Shown here: positions 22,144 through 34,047 of the stretch, piece after piece | Numbering within the stretch: position 1 is the first letter of the stretch | Layout: the number at the start of each line of letters is the position of its first letter | Origin: Nageia nagi | Taxonomy: Eukaryota; Pinophyta | Assembly: GCA_050084985.1 (NCBI GenBank) | Contig: JBITNC010000001.1 | Location: 60,574,001-60,638,000, forward strand | Direction: 5' to 3' | Length of the DNA stretch: 64,000 bases | Program-made: the position numbers and the translations under genes | Notes under the pieces: model-generated | Databases searched by the model: none | What the model was told of the DNA's origin: nothing | The model's input: the letters and a program-made list of their open reading frames with translations, nothing else

Positions 22144-24048
22144 TGTATTCCTTCATAATCACACTTTGACTTAGGATAATACGTTATCATTCTTTTATTC
22201 TTTCATTATTTTCACAAATTCTTTTTATTCTAATTATATCCCCTTTGACATAAAATCTAAACCTAGTACAAGCCCTTAATCTAAAGAATTTTGGAAGTTA
22301 TTAGCAACCATTTGTTTTATATATAATTCAACTATTATATAAGTAAGTCTTTGTAAAATTATTGACAAAGTGTCCAAGAGTTGTGTAAATATAAAGTGTC
22401 TAAGATTTATGTAAATACAAATTATTTGAGAGTTGTGTAAATACAAAGTGTCAAAGAGTTATGTAAATGCAGGTCCAAGATATCAAATAGAGCCCATCAA
22501 TTTTGAAATATGATGTCATAGTTTTTGGTAAAATTTAGTGGGTCTCAAAACAAGTAATGATGGGTAAGGATTCATGAAGATATCAAATAGAGCCCATCGA
22601 TTTTGAATGATGATGTCATAGTTTTTGGCAAAAATTAATAGGTCCCAAAATAAGTAATGGCAAGTGAAGATTCATGAAGATATCAAATAAAGCCCATCAA
22701 TTTTGAGTGATGACATCATAGTTTTTGGCAAAAATCAACAATCCCAAAATAAGTAATGGTGGGTAAGGATTCATGAAGATATAAAATAGAGTCTATTGAT
22801 TTTAAGTGATGATGTCATAATTTTTGGTAAAATTTAGCAAATCTTAGAATAAGTAATAGCAAGTGAAGATTCATGAAATATCAAATAGATCCCATCAATT
22901 TTGAGTGATGATGCACATTTTTTGGAAAAAATTGGCAGGTCCTAGAAGAGCTAGATCATCAACAAATCTCAAAAAAAGGAAATAAGACCCGCCAGACTGA
23001 GGAAAGAGTAATGGAAAAGAAGTAACACCCAAGTCCACTTGATCTTAGGTGTTTAACCCTTGGGGCCCTATTAATGTGTTGACTCTAACTCATTTCCACA
23101 TAACAATGGTATCCTTCTCAAAGTAATTTGATATATTATTAATAAATCTCCATTACTCTATTCATTCACAACTACGGTACGGATCATCAATAGTTGCAAA
23201 GAAGTAGATAGCTACTAATAGAGAATAATACTAGATTGTACCTATCAAATTATAGACAAGTACTCATTCAATCAGCTATAGTACCATTTTTAATCAACTG
23301 TAGCATTGAAGAAGGAGTAGTTAGTGACATGTCAAAAGGATTATGGCTCTATGGACATTACTATTTAGAAATTACAAATTCCCATATAGTCATGTTGTTG
23401 GTACTTGTTCACTGTGTAATCTAACATAGTTGTAGTATTTATTATGAATAGTTTTCTTCACTAGCTGCATTCAAGATATGTAATTATGTATATTAATGAG
23501 ATACAACCACCCAATAGTGGAGAAAGATGTATAAATGGTAAACTATTAGAAATTTAAAAAGGTTGAACATTTTAGAAAATTTTCCCAAATTTGTAATATG
23601 CTTTCACATATGATAATACAAATAGATAATGCTTTGCCCTCCTGTAACAAGTGGCTATTTATTTCTTTTGTGAATGTTATGTGTGAGATGTTTTCTTAAA
23701 ATTATGACTATGTATTATGATTTTGAGACTCAAAGGGTAAGATAGCTTGCTATTCTTCATCTTGGTTATGGATTGTTGCTTGTGCTGCAATGCTTGGGTT
23801 GTATATTTCTTATTTTATTTTTACTTCATTTGTTTATCTCTTTTCTATAACTCTCTACCTTTCTATCTCTATCCTATTACTTTAAACCTTTATAATAGAT
23901 AGGAACCAACCTATAATCTAAAGATTGAGCAAAAAACTAACATGAGCACATTCCCACCACCTTCTGCTCTCTCAAGGAACCTACTATTGCAGGTGGTGGA
24001 GAACATGACTAGGCTAAACCCCTTAACGTTACACTATACTGATCAATA
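22144..24048 (+). repeat. Element I 3' LTR
   Basis: It begins TGTATTCC and ends GATCAATA, aligning with 4212-6125 throughout. It is the better preserved copy at the TG terminus. It contains the matching ~28-bp and 100-bp arrays. GCTAT follows as the right target duplication. Confidence 0.88.
22479..22950 (+). repeat. Five 100-bp tandem repeats in element I 3' LTR
   Basis: Copies of the GATATCAAATAGAGCCCATC unit start at about 22479, 22579, 22679, 22778 and 22877. They correspond one-to-one with those in the 5' LTR at 4564-5040. The ~28-bp array lies just before, at about 22372-22470. Confidence 0.87.
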
Positions 24049-24428
24049 GCTATATATATATTTTTTATGCTCATTTTATGTTAATTTTATGATATGAACA
24101 AGTATGTTTTATGTCTTTTGTATTTGCATGTGTGCAGGGTCCATAGGTGTGAAGCAATTGAACTAATTAGAGAAAGTCTGAGTTGAAGATAATAGAGAGA
24201 TACAAATTATTATACATATTTTAGAAGATAATATTTGAGGCTTGCAAACACTAAAAATAAGGCTACAAAGGCTTAAATATTCTTTTATAAAAATCTCTTT
24301 TGCAAGGTAACAAATTGAAATAGGTTCATCATTTGTATCATTAAGGTCTATCAAGAGCAATAAATAAAAATGTTGGTTGTAACATGTCTTATCTTGTTTG
24401 CTAATAGGATTACTTTTTGAGTATGATA
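24049..24428 (+). repeat. Element II 5' LTR, second part
   Basis: This aligns with 42207-42576 of the 3' LTR, for example ATGTGTGCAGGGTCCATAGG against ATGTGTGTAGAGTTCGTAGG. It ends TATGATA where the 3' LTR ends TATGACA, so CA has decayed to TA. It begins with GCTAT, the right target duplication of element I. Confidence 0.9.
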
Positions 24429-26149
24429 TTCTAGCACTAGAAAGAGTGTCCCTCACATGAAAATGACATCAACAACAAAATTCAAGGTGTTTTCTATATT
24501 TTTATGTTTATTTTTATGGTTTGCATCATATGGTAGTGAATTTTATTTCATTTTTTATGTTCTTTGTTTTTCCAGGCTTGAGTTACAGAAATGCTAGTGA
24601 TTGTGTATTGGATACTAATGGCTATATCAAAATGCTAGTGAATCTATCAAAATGGCAATGACTATGAACAGAAGGTTGAATTTTTTATGCTCATCAATTT
24701 TGCAAATGCATCTTAGGAATTAAGACTGAGGATCGTAAATGAACACCTTGTTTGTGAAACCATGTGCTCATAATGCACGTAGGGGAGGGTATTGAATATC
24801 ATTAATAACATGTATTATTTTGATATGGTATTTTTTTCAAAGTTCTTGAAGTTTATTTACTTCTTATTTTTTTAGGAAGGGATCATACAAACAAACAAAC
24901 TCATTCACTTAATATTTTTCTATCCTATCCACTTATGCTCTTCCTTTGCATTGAAAAACAATCTAAGGTGACCAAAATGGATGCAATGGAAAAAGGGTAA
25001 ATGAACTTTTATTTTTTCACTTTATCATATTAATCAATAAATGAATCTATATTAAGTTACTTCCACACTTGGAAAGGGTAATTAATCATCATTAAATCTA
25101 GAATAAACTTAAGGTGAATTTATCGAGTTTAAGGTATATTAGGACACATTAAATTGGTGAATGAATCTAGTGGCTATGCATTACACATTAATAATCTTAC
25201 TTGTATACCTTACCATGCTAAGAGGTAGTTGAAATATTGTGCTCATAATGAGGGGAAATGAACCTACATTAAAGGAAATTTAATCACATTAATGGCCTCT
25301 TACTTGTATGTCTTACCACATAGAAAGGCAGTAAAAGGAGATTGTGACTCATAAGAAGGGGTAATAAACCACATTTTAACATTTCCCTTGGTTAATGAAT
25401 CTCATTAAAAGGTAATGAATCTAGTGGTTATCTATATCAAATTACATATTAATCAAAACACTATTTGAATCAAATTAAAAAAATTAATTAATGAACATGT
25501 ATGATTGGGAGGGTTAGAAATTGCATCCATGAGTATTTTATTTTTATTAAATGTATAATTATGAGATATTTTTAAAATGAACATCAATGAGTTGTAGGTC
25601 ATTGCCAACCATTGATTCTTATTCTCTTATGTTTCCATTGACAAAATATAATGAGCCTTAGATCCAAAACCTAGATATGAATACGGGTTTATGGGTTAGA
25701 AGTCATTACTTTTCATCAAAAAAAATAAAAAGGGATCTATAATTGGATTTATTCACCAAGATAGTTCTCAATTGGTATTCCTTGAGTCCCATTGCACTAA
25801 GGGGACCAATTTAAGTATTAAGTCATTACTTAGCCCTAGATTGTTTATAGGATTACCAGCTTACCTTTGCCTAAACACTTGACTAGACAAAATAATTTAG
25901 GAAAATTAACAAATTAAAATGTATAATTCATATTGTTCATACTAAAATATTAATTTAATATGCCAAAAATCTAGAAAAATAATCACATCATAATGATAAG
26001 TATGCATGTAGGTTGTTGGTGCATGTAATTATTTTCTCACAAACATAAATCCAAAAGATGAAAAATAGAATTGCTATGTTTGATGTTTGCTTTCTTTTCC
26101 TTATGTACTAGTAAAAAACACAAACAAAAGATATTATCAAAAAAAAAAA
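24429..26149 (+). other. Element II leader (5' UTR)
   Basis: About 1.7 kb of non-coding leader separates the 5' LTR from gag. The bases after the LTR, TTCTAGCACTAGAAAGAGTG, stand where the primer-binding site should be, but I could not assign a tRNA. A pyrimidine tract ending TTTTTCCAG near 24575 looks like a splice acceptor. Two to three imperfect ~113-bp repeats (around TTACTTGTATACCTTACCA) lie at about 25160-25440. Minus-strand ORFs here are not supported. Confidence 0.55.
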
Positions 26150-28490
26150 ATGGTTAATACTCGATCTCAAATGGCTCATCACGAGCAAGAACCGAACAAT
26201 GAAAACTATTTAGAAGAATAAAGAAGTCATAGGTCTAGTAGGAACACTTCAAGAAGAGAAACTCATCGAGAAAAAAATATAACATATTTAAATCCTATTG
26301 ATAATTACTTATATATATTTAGACAACATGTAACATAATTAAGAATCCCTCATTCTTCTCATGCCCACAGTCTTTGTTTAGATCTAGATTATTTAGTGGA
26401 AGACACACAACCAGTTGATGGTATAGAAGAGGTTGTACTAAGAAATATACCCCCTTCATAAACTCATTTAGATGATACCATATTTCAAAGAGGTCCTTTT
26501 TTACCTAAGTATGATCATGTCACATGTCATCTATCAGATGGACTTTTAGTTCATTCATATCTAAGAAGAGATGATTATACTCCTTCCACCATATCTAGGA
26601 AAATAGAAGAATTCAATTATCAAATCTCCATACACACAAATACCCCTATGTCAGAATCAAGAGATCATTCTAGAGTTTATTATAACCCTTGTTATGTTTT
26701 AAAATCAAATACACTGACTCCTCTATCAAGCCATAGAATACCTAGACAAGGGCATGAAGTAAGAGATAATCATGATCCAATAAGGTTTAGATTACAAGGA
26801 ATACCTCCCTATGAACATAGGAAATAAAATCCACCCCAAAATAATATACAACACCAACCACAACAAGAAATGGTATTGTATAACCCAGGTGTACAACAAC
26901 AAACTAAACCCACAAGATTTTCTCAACAACCATAGTTGCAAGCACAACCCATGTTCAATGTACATAAAAATAGACCAACAATAAGACAACCTAATAAGAA
27001 AAATATTCAAAATCCAATCTAGACCTAATAAATGATGGGGAAAGATGAAAAAGAGCAACCTAAGGTGCAATCTCTATCACTATAAGGTCATGGAGTGTAT
27101 AAATATCAAGATCTTTACCTGGATAAGATAAAAGAAGCTTCACTTAAAAAGCGACAAGATGAGCTTCAAAGGTATAATTTACTTCCACTTAGAAATAAGG
27201 GGAATTCATATTATCCTTCTAAATCATCATTACATAAACAACAAATGCAAAAAACAATTACCTCTATATCAACCCCCACTACCTTCTCCACCATATGTTA
27301 GAGTTTACTATGATGCCCAAACACCTTCTAAACAAATATATGAATCGTTCCCAAGGTATGAAGGAAAAGTGGATCATAGAAATGATGAATATCCCATGTA
27401 TCAAAAGAAATTAGAATAAAAGGATGATCTTCATAAAAGGTTGATAGAAATTGAAAAAGAGTTACATTTTCAAAGTAAACAAAAGGTATCATATGAAAAA
27501 ATCTGCAACAAACCAATTCATACAAGTGTTCCCAAAAAGAAGATTCCTTTCAAATTTGAAATTCTAAAAATAAAACCATTCAAGTGAAAGGAATATCCTA
27601 AATAATATTTTAGATGATTTAAGTATTCAAGGTATGTTATTTCTAATTATGATGCATTAATTATATGTATCTTTCCCATGACACTTGCTAGACAAGCATT
27701 GGATCGGTACAAAACTTGATAAAATATAGCATTTGTTCATATGCACATTTGGAAAATATATTCTTGGAACACTTTAGGATAAATATTAAATATAAAACCT
27801 CTATTACTGATCTTATGAGATTACAACAATTCCAAGATGAATCAGTTACTAATTTCATCTTGAGATGGAGAGTAATATTGACAAGCATGCCCTACACTCT
27901 ACCTCAATAAGAATTGGTAAAATGTTTATTCAAAGTTATTTAAGGCCTATTGCTAGTACCTTATTAATCCAACAAAATTAGACCTTTGAGGAAGCCATAT
28001 CCCAAGCTGTCATAATTAAAAGGTCAAGATCTAATATGGTGAGATAAAAGGTAAGAAAAAGGAACCTTATGTTAAAAATAAAAATCAATTAGAACAAATA
28101 AGTAAACCATCATTCGCTAACAAAGTTTCTATCACCAAAGAAGTAGAACTGAATCCTCCAAAAAATGAGAAAAATGATTTTAGACCATAAAGAAAGTTCA
28201 CACCTTTGTTAGAGTCTCTTTATGATATTCTGAAGAAACTTTGTGATCATCAAGTAATTATGTTACCATAGATAAGACTTGAACATCCTAATGCTAAAAA
28301 TAGTTGAAGTTATAATGAAAATGAATATTGTCATTTCCATCACCAAAAGGGCCATGATACAAATAGGTGTAAAACTTTACAACATAAAATTCAAAACCTA
28401 ATTGATCAAGGAAATTTAGAAGTTGATAATCTTTTAACTATCCCTAATCAAAATTTGGGAATTTATCAAAATCCTCTTCCTTAACATCAG
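26150..28490 (+). pseudogene. gag: Element II gag pseudogene
   Basis: Gag starts at the ATG at 26150 with MVNTRSQ, a start common in plant Ty3 Gag. The N-terminal half is Q/P-rich (26820-27000). The capsid is readable from about 27560 (IKPFK...EYPK), then FRINIKYKTSITDLMRLQQF and SVTNFILRWRVILTSMPYTL (27780-27905). A Tat-type zinc knuckle YCHFHHQKGHDTNRC lies at 28326-28370, followed by LQHKIQNLIDQGNLEV. Stops interrupt the frame in the first 200 codons and again between 27300 and 27700. The knuckle residues C, H and C are intact. Confidence 0.87.
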
Positions 28491-28930
28491 GCTAATAATG
28501 TTTTATTGCATCCACTTGAGAATCAAGTAACACATAATTGGAGTTATGATAACTCAACATTTATAGGAATGGTAAATATTACTATGAGACCTAAAAAGGT
28601 ACAAGGAAGATAAAATAATATTCCAAATGAGGTTGTTGTACAACCTAATATACCTAGACCCCAACCTTCTAAGGTTTTAGTGAAAAGAGTATTACATCAA
28701 TAATTAAAGAATTTGTAAGTGAAAATGTATTTATTTGAGTTACTACAACAATCTAAGAATGATAGAGATGCAATGAACCAATTATTACAGAAAATTGAGT
28801 TGGACATAAATGATCTAAAAAGCTTTGTGTCTTTTATAGGAAATATTAAAACAAATCAAAAACCTACTATTTTTTTCTATGATCATGAAGTTAAACAATC
28901 AAATGAGACACATGGTCAAGATCCTCCTTT
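28491..28930 (+). pseudogene. Element II gag-protease linker
   Basis: An open stretch (28719-28970) reads through LLQQSKNDRDAMNQLLQ and VSFIGNIKTNQKP, which in this family lies between Gag and protease. No catalytic motif is present. It is a charged, probably helical linker of the polyprotein. Confidence 0.6.
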
Positions 28931-29256
28931 GTATACCATAACTAAAGTGGATGGAAAAGATTTTAAATGAATATTAATTGATAAGGGTTCAACGATAAAT
29001 ATTATTTCAAAAACTACGTTTGAATCTTCCATTCTCACATATTTATGTACCAACCCTACAATTAAAAGCATTTAATGATGATTTATGTTCAACAATGGGA
29101 TCCATTTCATTGCCTATCATTGTAGGGTCTAAAATAATGCAAACAATATTGCAAGTAATTGAAGAAGATATAACTCAATATAACATCCTTCTAGGAAGAC
29201 CTTGGATTAGAGACATAAAATGCATTCCATCAACATATCATGATTTTTTAAAGTAA
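28931..29256 (+). pseudogene. Element II aspartic protease pseudogene
   Basis: The active-site block reads ILIDKGSTINIIS at about 28972-29010, where relatives have ID-x-GS; the catalytic D and GS are kept. A TGA precedes it and a frameshift follows at about 29016. The open frame from 29020 includes LQLKAFNDD and the family-typical YNILLGRPWIRDIKCIPSTY near the end. Both halves of the fold are therefore present in two frames. Confidence 0.85.
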
Positions 29257-30600
29257 TTCACAAGGGTGTAGTGCATTGTGTGCTTGGAGATGAAAATCCA
29301 TATTCACATTATAATAGTGCACATTTATCAAAAGAAGTAGCTTTACCATCTACTCATTATTTTACAACACCCATACCACTAGAAAAACCATTGATTGCTA
29401 GGGTGGGGAATAATAATTTTGTATTAAGCTCTTCAAAATAAGAACATGTTATCAATCAAGAATTATCCAACACTCAACAAAAGATTAGTAATGATTCACC
29501 ACCAAAAATAGAATCCATGCCCCAAGAAAAATGTACATGGGAGGAAAAAAGCATGAAAATTGGATGAGTTAAGTAAAGCTTCCTCATCAAAAATATCTTC
29601 TCCCATGGATAAATCAATAAAAAGTGATGTTTTTTGATATAAATATAAGTCATAAAATATTTACCTAGTAACCATAAAAATGATAGATTGTGATATCAGG
29701 GAATTTGGAATTAATGATGTTGTTTTAAGTATTACTTTCGCTAAAGAAATAGGAAGACCAAAAGAATCTCCTAGTGTAGTGGGTCAATTGGTGCTATTAG
29801 AAAATACTCCTAATCAAACATTCTTTATTTATACAAGTCCTATAGAACCACCTATACTTCCTCTACCTCAACCAAATGAAGGTATTTTCTGTAATTCATT
29901 AGAATATCTATCACGTTATGTAAGATCATTTTTCCAAATATATTTTGATAGATTTCAATGGAAGGGATGAGGTTTAGTATGATATGAATAAGTAACTAGA
30001 TATATAATTGATATTTAATACAAATTACCCATTCAAAAAATAGGATTAGGATATAGAAGTAAGAATCGAAAGGAATCTGGTTATAAAATAGTTGAGCTAG
30101 AATCAGAAAAGTTAGGATATAAAAAATTTGAAGGGATAATAAATCAAGATAATGTAGAACATAAAAAATTATCTTTAAAAAGATTATTTCATGATGTTGT
30201 ATCAAGTAACATGGTAGAATCACAAAAATATCTAACAAATTTTTAGAGTAAATATCTTTTGATTGGTCTGGAAGTGATGAGTTCGAATCATCAAGCCTAG
30301 TAAGCTCAAGTAGTTCTTCATCATATTCCATGGTAGATGAAGACACTATAGAATTCACATTAATTTCTTAAAAACCTACAAGATAAGACTTCAAATTCAT
30401 AATATTATATTACAAATCTCAAACTTCACCATAAATACAACCTTGGAAGACCAAAATTTAGGTGAAGATGAAGAATACAACATAAATGATAAAAATTGGA
30501 TTTTGATACCAAATAATATTAAGATTATTCAACTAGGAAAATCACTAACTAAAAATAATAAATGAGAATTCACATCTATACTTAAAGAAAAGCAAAAAAT
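29257..30600 (+). pseudogene. Element II protease-RT linker
   Basis: Plus-strand reading shows a spacer protein with one long open part (29680-29970): IREFGINDVVLSITFAKEIG and PIEPPILPLPQPNEGIFCNS. Its proline-rich form and position match the spacer seen in Tat polyproteins. From 30000 it is broken by stops until the RT N-terminus. The 120-codon minus-strand ORF at 29996-30358 is a shadow. Confidence 0.6.
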
Positions 30601-31490
30601 AATTGCATGGTCATACATTGATATGTCAAAATTGGATCCCAAATTGGTGGTACATAACCTAGGTATTAAAGAGGATGCTAAATCAATTAAATATAAATTA
30701 TGTAAAATGCATCCTAAAATAGCATTGATGGTGAAAGAAGAGTTACAAAAAATTTTAGAAGCCAATTTCATCCATCCCATTAATTATTCTAATTGTATTT
30801 CCAACATGGTACTAGTTAAAAAGTCTAATGGAAATATTTGCATATGCATGGACTTTATAGACCTAAATAAAGATTACCCTAAGGATGATTTTCTACTACC
30901 AAACATAGATATTTTGGTTCACTCTACTGCTAAACATGAAATGCTATCTATTAAGGATGAATTTTTAGATATAACCATATAAAAGTAGCATCAAAATATC
31001 AACATAAAATAGCATTCACAATGCCTTGGGGAATGTTTTGTTATAAAGTAATGCCCTTTGGTTTAAAGAATGAAGGAGCTACTTATAAATAGGTAATGAT
31101 ATATATATTTTCCAAGATTACATACACAATATTATGGATTATTTAGATGATGTATTAGCCAAATCTAAAACCTAAGAAGATCATCCAAAGGTACTCATCA
31201 AAATATTCAATATATTACTAGAACATAGTATTCGATTAAACCCCAAGAAATATTTCTTTAGGGTCACTTCAAAAATATTATTAGGCTTTATTTTCTCCAA
31301 TAAAGTAATTGAATTAGATCCTAATAAAATAAAAGTGATAGTTAATAAGCCTCCCCCTTCAAATATAAAATAATTGCAAAGTTTACAAGGTAAGCTACAA
31401 GCTATAAGATGTTTTATCTTTCAATTATCAGATAAGTGTAAACCGTTTAATAAATTATTAAAGAAGGGTAATTACATTCCATTAGGGAAA
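30601..31490 (+). pseudogene. pol: Element II reverse transcriptase pseudogene
   Basis: An N-terminal block IIAWSYIDMSKLDPKLVVHN (about 30600) leads into RT. Readable parts are ILEANFIHPINYSNCISNMV, LVKKSNGNICICMDFIDLNK with the metal-binding D (30805-30870), MPFGLKNEGATY (about 31043), and the catalytic YLDD at 31140-31151, followed by VLAKSKT. A thumb block KLLQSLQGKLQ-like lies near 31370. The open run 30623-30982 is 119 codons; after it frames shift several times. Confidence 0.88.
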
Positions 31491-31990
31491 TGAAAAATAA
31501 GAATCATTTGATGAAATAAAATGCTATCTTTTATCACCTCCAGTTTTAGTCCCACCTAAGTAAGGGGGACCACTCCTACTCTACATATCTACTACAAAAT
31601 CAGCATTGGGAACTATGCCTACTCAAAAGAATGAAAAAAATAAGGAGCAAGCTATATATTATCTTAGTTTAAATTTAGTTTTTATGAAATTAAATATGTA
31701 TACCTAGAAAAGTTATGTTTAGCTATGGTTTTTGTAACTAAAAAGTTGATACATTATGTGCTAAACCACACCACATACGTAATTACTAAAGCAGATCCAT
31801 TAAAATACATGAAAAAAATACCAAAATGTAATAATATATAAATGGATTATGCATTTAACTAAATTTCACTTACAATTTATAAGTCAAAAATCAATCAAAG
31901 GTCAATTCATAACTAATTATCTCACAAAAGCACCATTATACGATGATAAACTAGTCATCATTGAATTACCATATGAACATATTTTCCAAT
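31491..31990 (+). pseudogene. Element II first RNase H pseudogene
   Basis: This is the RNase H that follows RT. Fragments readable on the plus strand include LLYISTTKSALGTM (about 31580), EQAIYYLSLNLV (about 31650) and KLIHYVLNHTTYVITKADP (about 31745). The catalytic carboxylates are not all readable. Frames slip repeatedly, and the assignment relies on position and these blocks. Confidence 0.68.
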
Positions 31991-32028
31991 TAGATGAGAT
32001 AGAAATTTTCATTAATCCTAAATAACAT

Positions 32029-32430
32029 TTGCATATGGTAATATATTTTGATGGATCAAGATGTGAAAAAAGTGGAGGTGTAGGTGTTGTATTTGTTACA
32101 CCTCAAGGGTTTCCTATACCTTACTCTTTTAAACTTAATTTTCCATGCACAAATAATAATGCTAAGTGTGAAGCTCTAATATTATCCATAAAAACATTCA
32201 TGAAATTAAAAAAAAAAAGGGTTAAATTAATTAGTGATTTGTTGTTGATCGTAAACAGGTTAAAGGGATTTTTCAATGTAAGAAACCTTTACTACAAAAG
32301 TACAAAAAATTGGTGGATAATCTGCTACAATCATTTGAAAAATATAATTTAGAAGCAACACCAAGGTCAAATAATAGATTTATTGATGTTATGGCTTCAA
32401 TCAAATCTTTGATACTTGAAAACCCCCATC
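32029..32430 (+). pseudogene. Element II second RNase H (archaeal-type) pseudogene
   Basis: An open frame reads VIYFDGSRCEKSGGVGVVFV, then SFKLNFPCTNNNAKCEALIL and KLISDLLLIVNRLKG. These hold the first D, the E and the second D of RNase H. This extra domain between the first RNase H and integrase is a known hallmark of the Tat lineage. The third D region is beyond the stop at 32350, in another frame (near 32380: FIDVMASIKSLI). Confidence 0.85.
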
Positions 32431-33776
32431 AATAAGCTATTCACATTGATATTTTCCAAATTACTCAATCCTCATTGGAAATGGATGGAGTAGAACATGC
32501 GATTCTTGAAATTAAAATGGAAGACAAGAATTTATGGCATATCCAGCTAGTGAAATTACTAAGAGATGGAATCATACCTATTAATTTAACAAAATCAATT
32601 AGGAAAGCATTCAAATTAAAATATTCTCATTTTTGTATGCTAGGGAATGTCTTATATCGTAAAGGTTTTGAAAGAATATTTCTTATCTATTTAGAATGGG
32701 TGGATTCACAAATCACAATCTCATGTGCACATGATGGAATATGTGGAGGGCATTTTAGTGTTCCCATAATAATGAAATTACTAATCATATGGGATATTAT
32801 TGGCCCACCATGGAGCACATTGCATGGAATATGTTAAAAATACATTAAATTGCAACAACATTCCAATTTGTTTAATCAACCATCACAAGCATTACACCCA
32901 TGCAATCATTATGGTCATTTTCAAGATGGGAATTAGACTTGATAGGTCAAATATCCTCTATTTCTTCAAGAGTTCATAAATTTATAATAAAAACTACAAA
33001 ATAATTCACAAAATAGGTTTAAGTTATTCCTATGATTTTGAAAAAAGGACCAAAGATATCATAATTCATAAAGCATCATATCATTTTTTGTTTTAGGATT
33101 CCTACTCAGATTATCACTGATAATGGAAAGAATTTAAAAAATAATTATGCAAAGGATATCATATTTGAATTATTTTTTCAACACCATATTACCCTAAGGG
33201 GATTGGACAAGCTGAGGCTACAAAAATAATTATTTGTAGTATTATGCTTAAAACAATTGAAAAATCTTATAGAGATTGGCATGCAAGGATTCCATATGCT
33301 TTATTAGCTTATTACACTAGCATTCCAACTCCCATTGGGGAAACCCCATTTTCTCTAGTTTATGGGACAGAAGTAGTGTTACCCTTAGAGATAAAAATAC
33401 CATATCTATGAATTGCTTTACAAGATTATATCACAGATGAAGCAACTCATCAAATGAGATTAGACCAATTATTGCTCTTATATTAGAGAAGAGTTAATAC
33501 ATTTAAACACATGCATACCTATCAAAGTTGCATTAAATAAGCTTTTGATAAAAGAGTTAAAATTTATGAATTAAATATAAGAGACCTAGTATTAAAAAAA
33601 ACCAACAAACTTCACGAATGGAAAGGCAACTTTGAGACAAATTTTCCCCTAATTGGTTAGGACCTTATATGACTAAGAGAAAGTTTGGGTCAGGAGCATA
33701 TCACTTAGCTAACTTAGAAGTTAATGAAGAGAGTGGACCAATAAATATCATGCATCTTCATCCCTTTTACAGCTAA
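32431..33776 (+). pseudogene. Element II integrase pseudogene
   Basis: A zinc-finger block is partly readable (CAHDGICGGHFSVPIIMKLL at about 32730, then KYIKLQQHSNLFN, where the paired cysteines are lost). The core gives WELDLIGQISSISSRVHKF (about 32930, first D) and GFLLRLS/RIPTQIITDNGKNL (about 33100, second D). GIGQAEATKI follows at about 33200 with the third residue E. The C-terminal block has TPFSLVYGTEVVLPLEIKI (about 33345) and ends IMHLHPFYS, stop at 33774-33776. Many single-base breaks are present. Confidence 0.87.
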
Positions 33777-34047
33777 AATCACTTTATTTTATTTATGTAT
33801 ATATTGTAAATATTTATATAAAAAGAATAAAAGTTTTATAATGAACTAATAAAAATGAATGAATTTAACAGATGATAAGATCAAGAGTGTTCACGTACCA
33901 TTGGAAAGAAAAGGAATAAAGCAAGGACCATGATTTGAGAAGTATAGATATTTGGGAGATAGAGCCATATCTAGATTCATATAATTCACTTTCCAAGGAG
34001 CATTAAATCTTCTTTGATTACCCATTTACATACATAGGTATCTAGCC
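33777..34047 (+). other. Spacer after element II pol
   Basis: Short AT-rich spacer with no coding supported. It may contain the pol 3' untranslated part or a leader for the ORF at 34048. Confidence 0.4.

Larger units (their letters stand above)
4212..24048 (+). mobile_element. Element I: Ty3/gypsy LTR retrotransposon nested in the LTR of element II
   Basis: Two LTRs of about 1.9 kb (4212-6125 and 22144-24048) bound a plus-strand internal region. Its order is gag, protease, an RNase H domain, RT, a second RNase H, integrase and a long extra ORF. Flanking GTTAT (4207-4211) and GCTAT (24049-24053) are a target duplication differing by one C/T transition. The intact 3' LTR of element II (near 42205) shows the unoccupied site. 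Copia I is inserted within the integrase tail. All frames have stops, so the element is non-functional. Confidence 0.9.

Noticed and set aside
29996-30358. 120-codon minus-strand ORF
   Set aside because: It lies opposite the decayed protease-RT linker of element II and shows only low-complexity hydrophobic residues.
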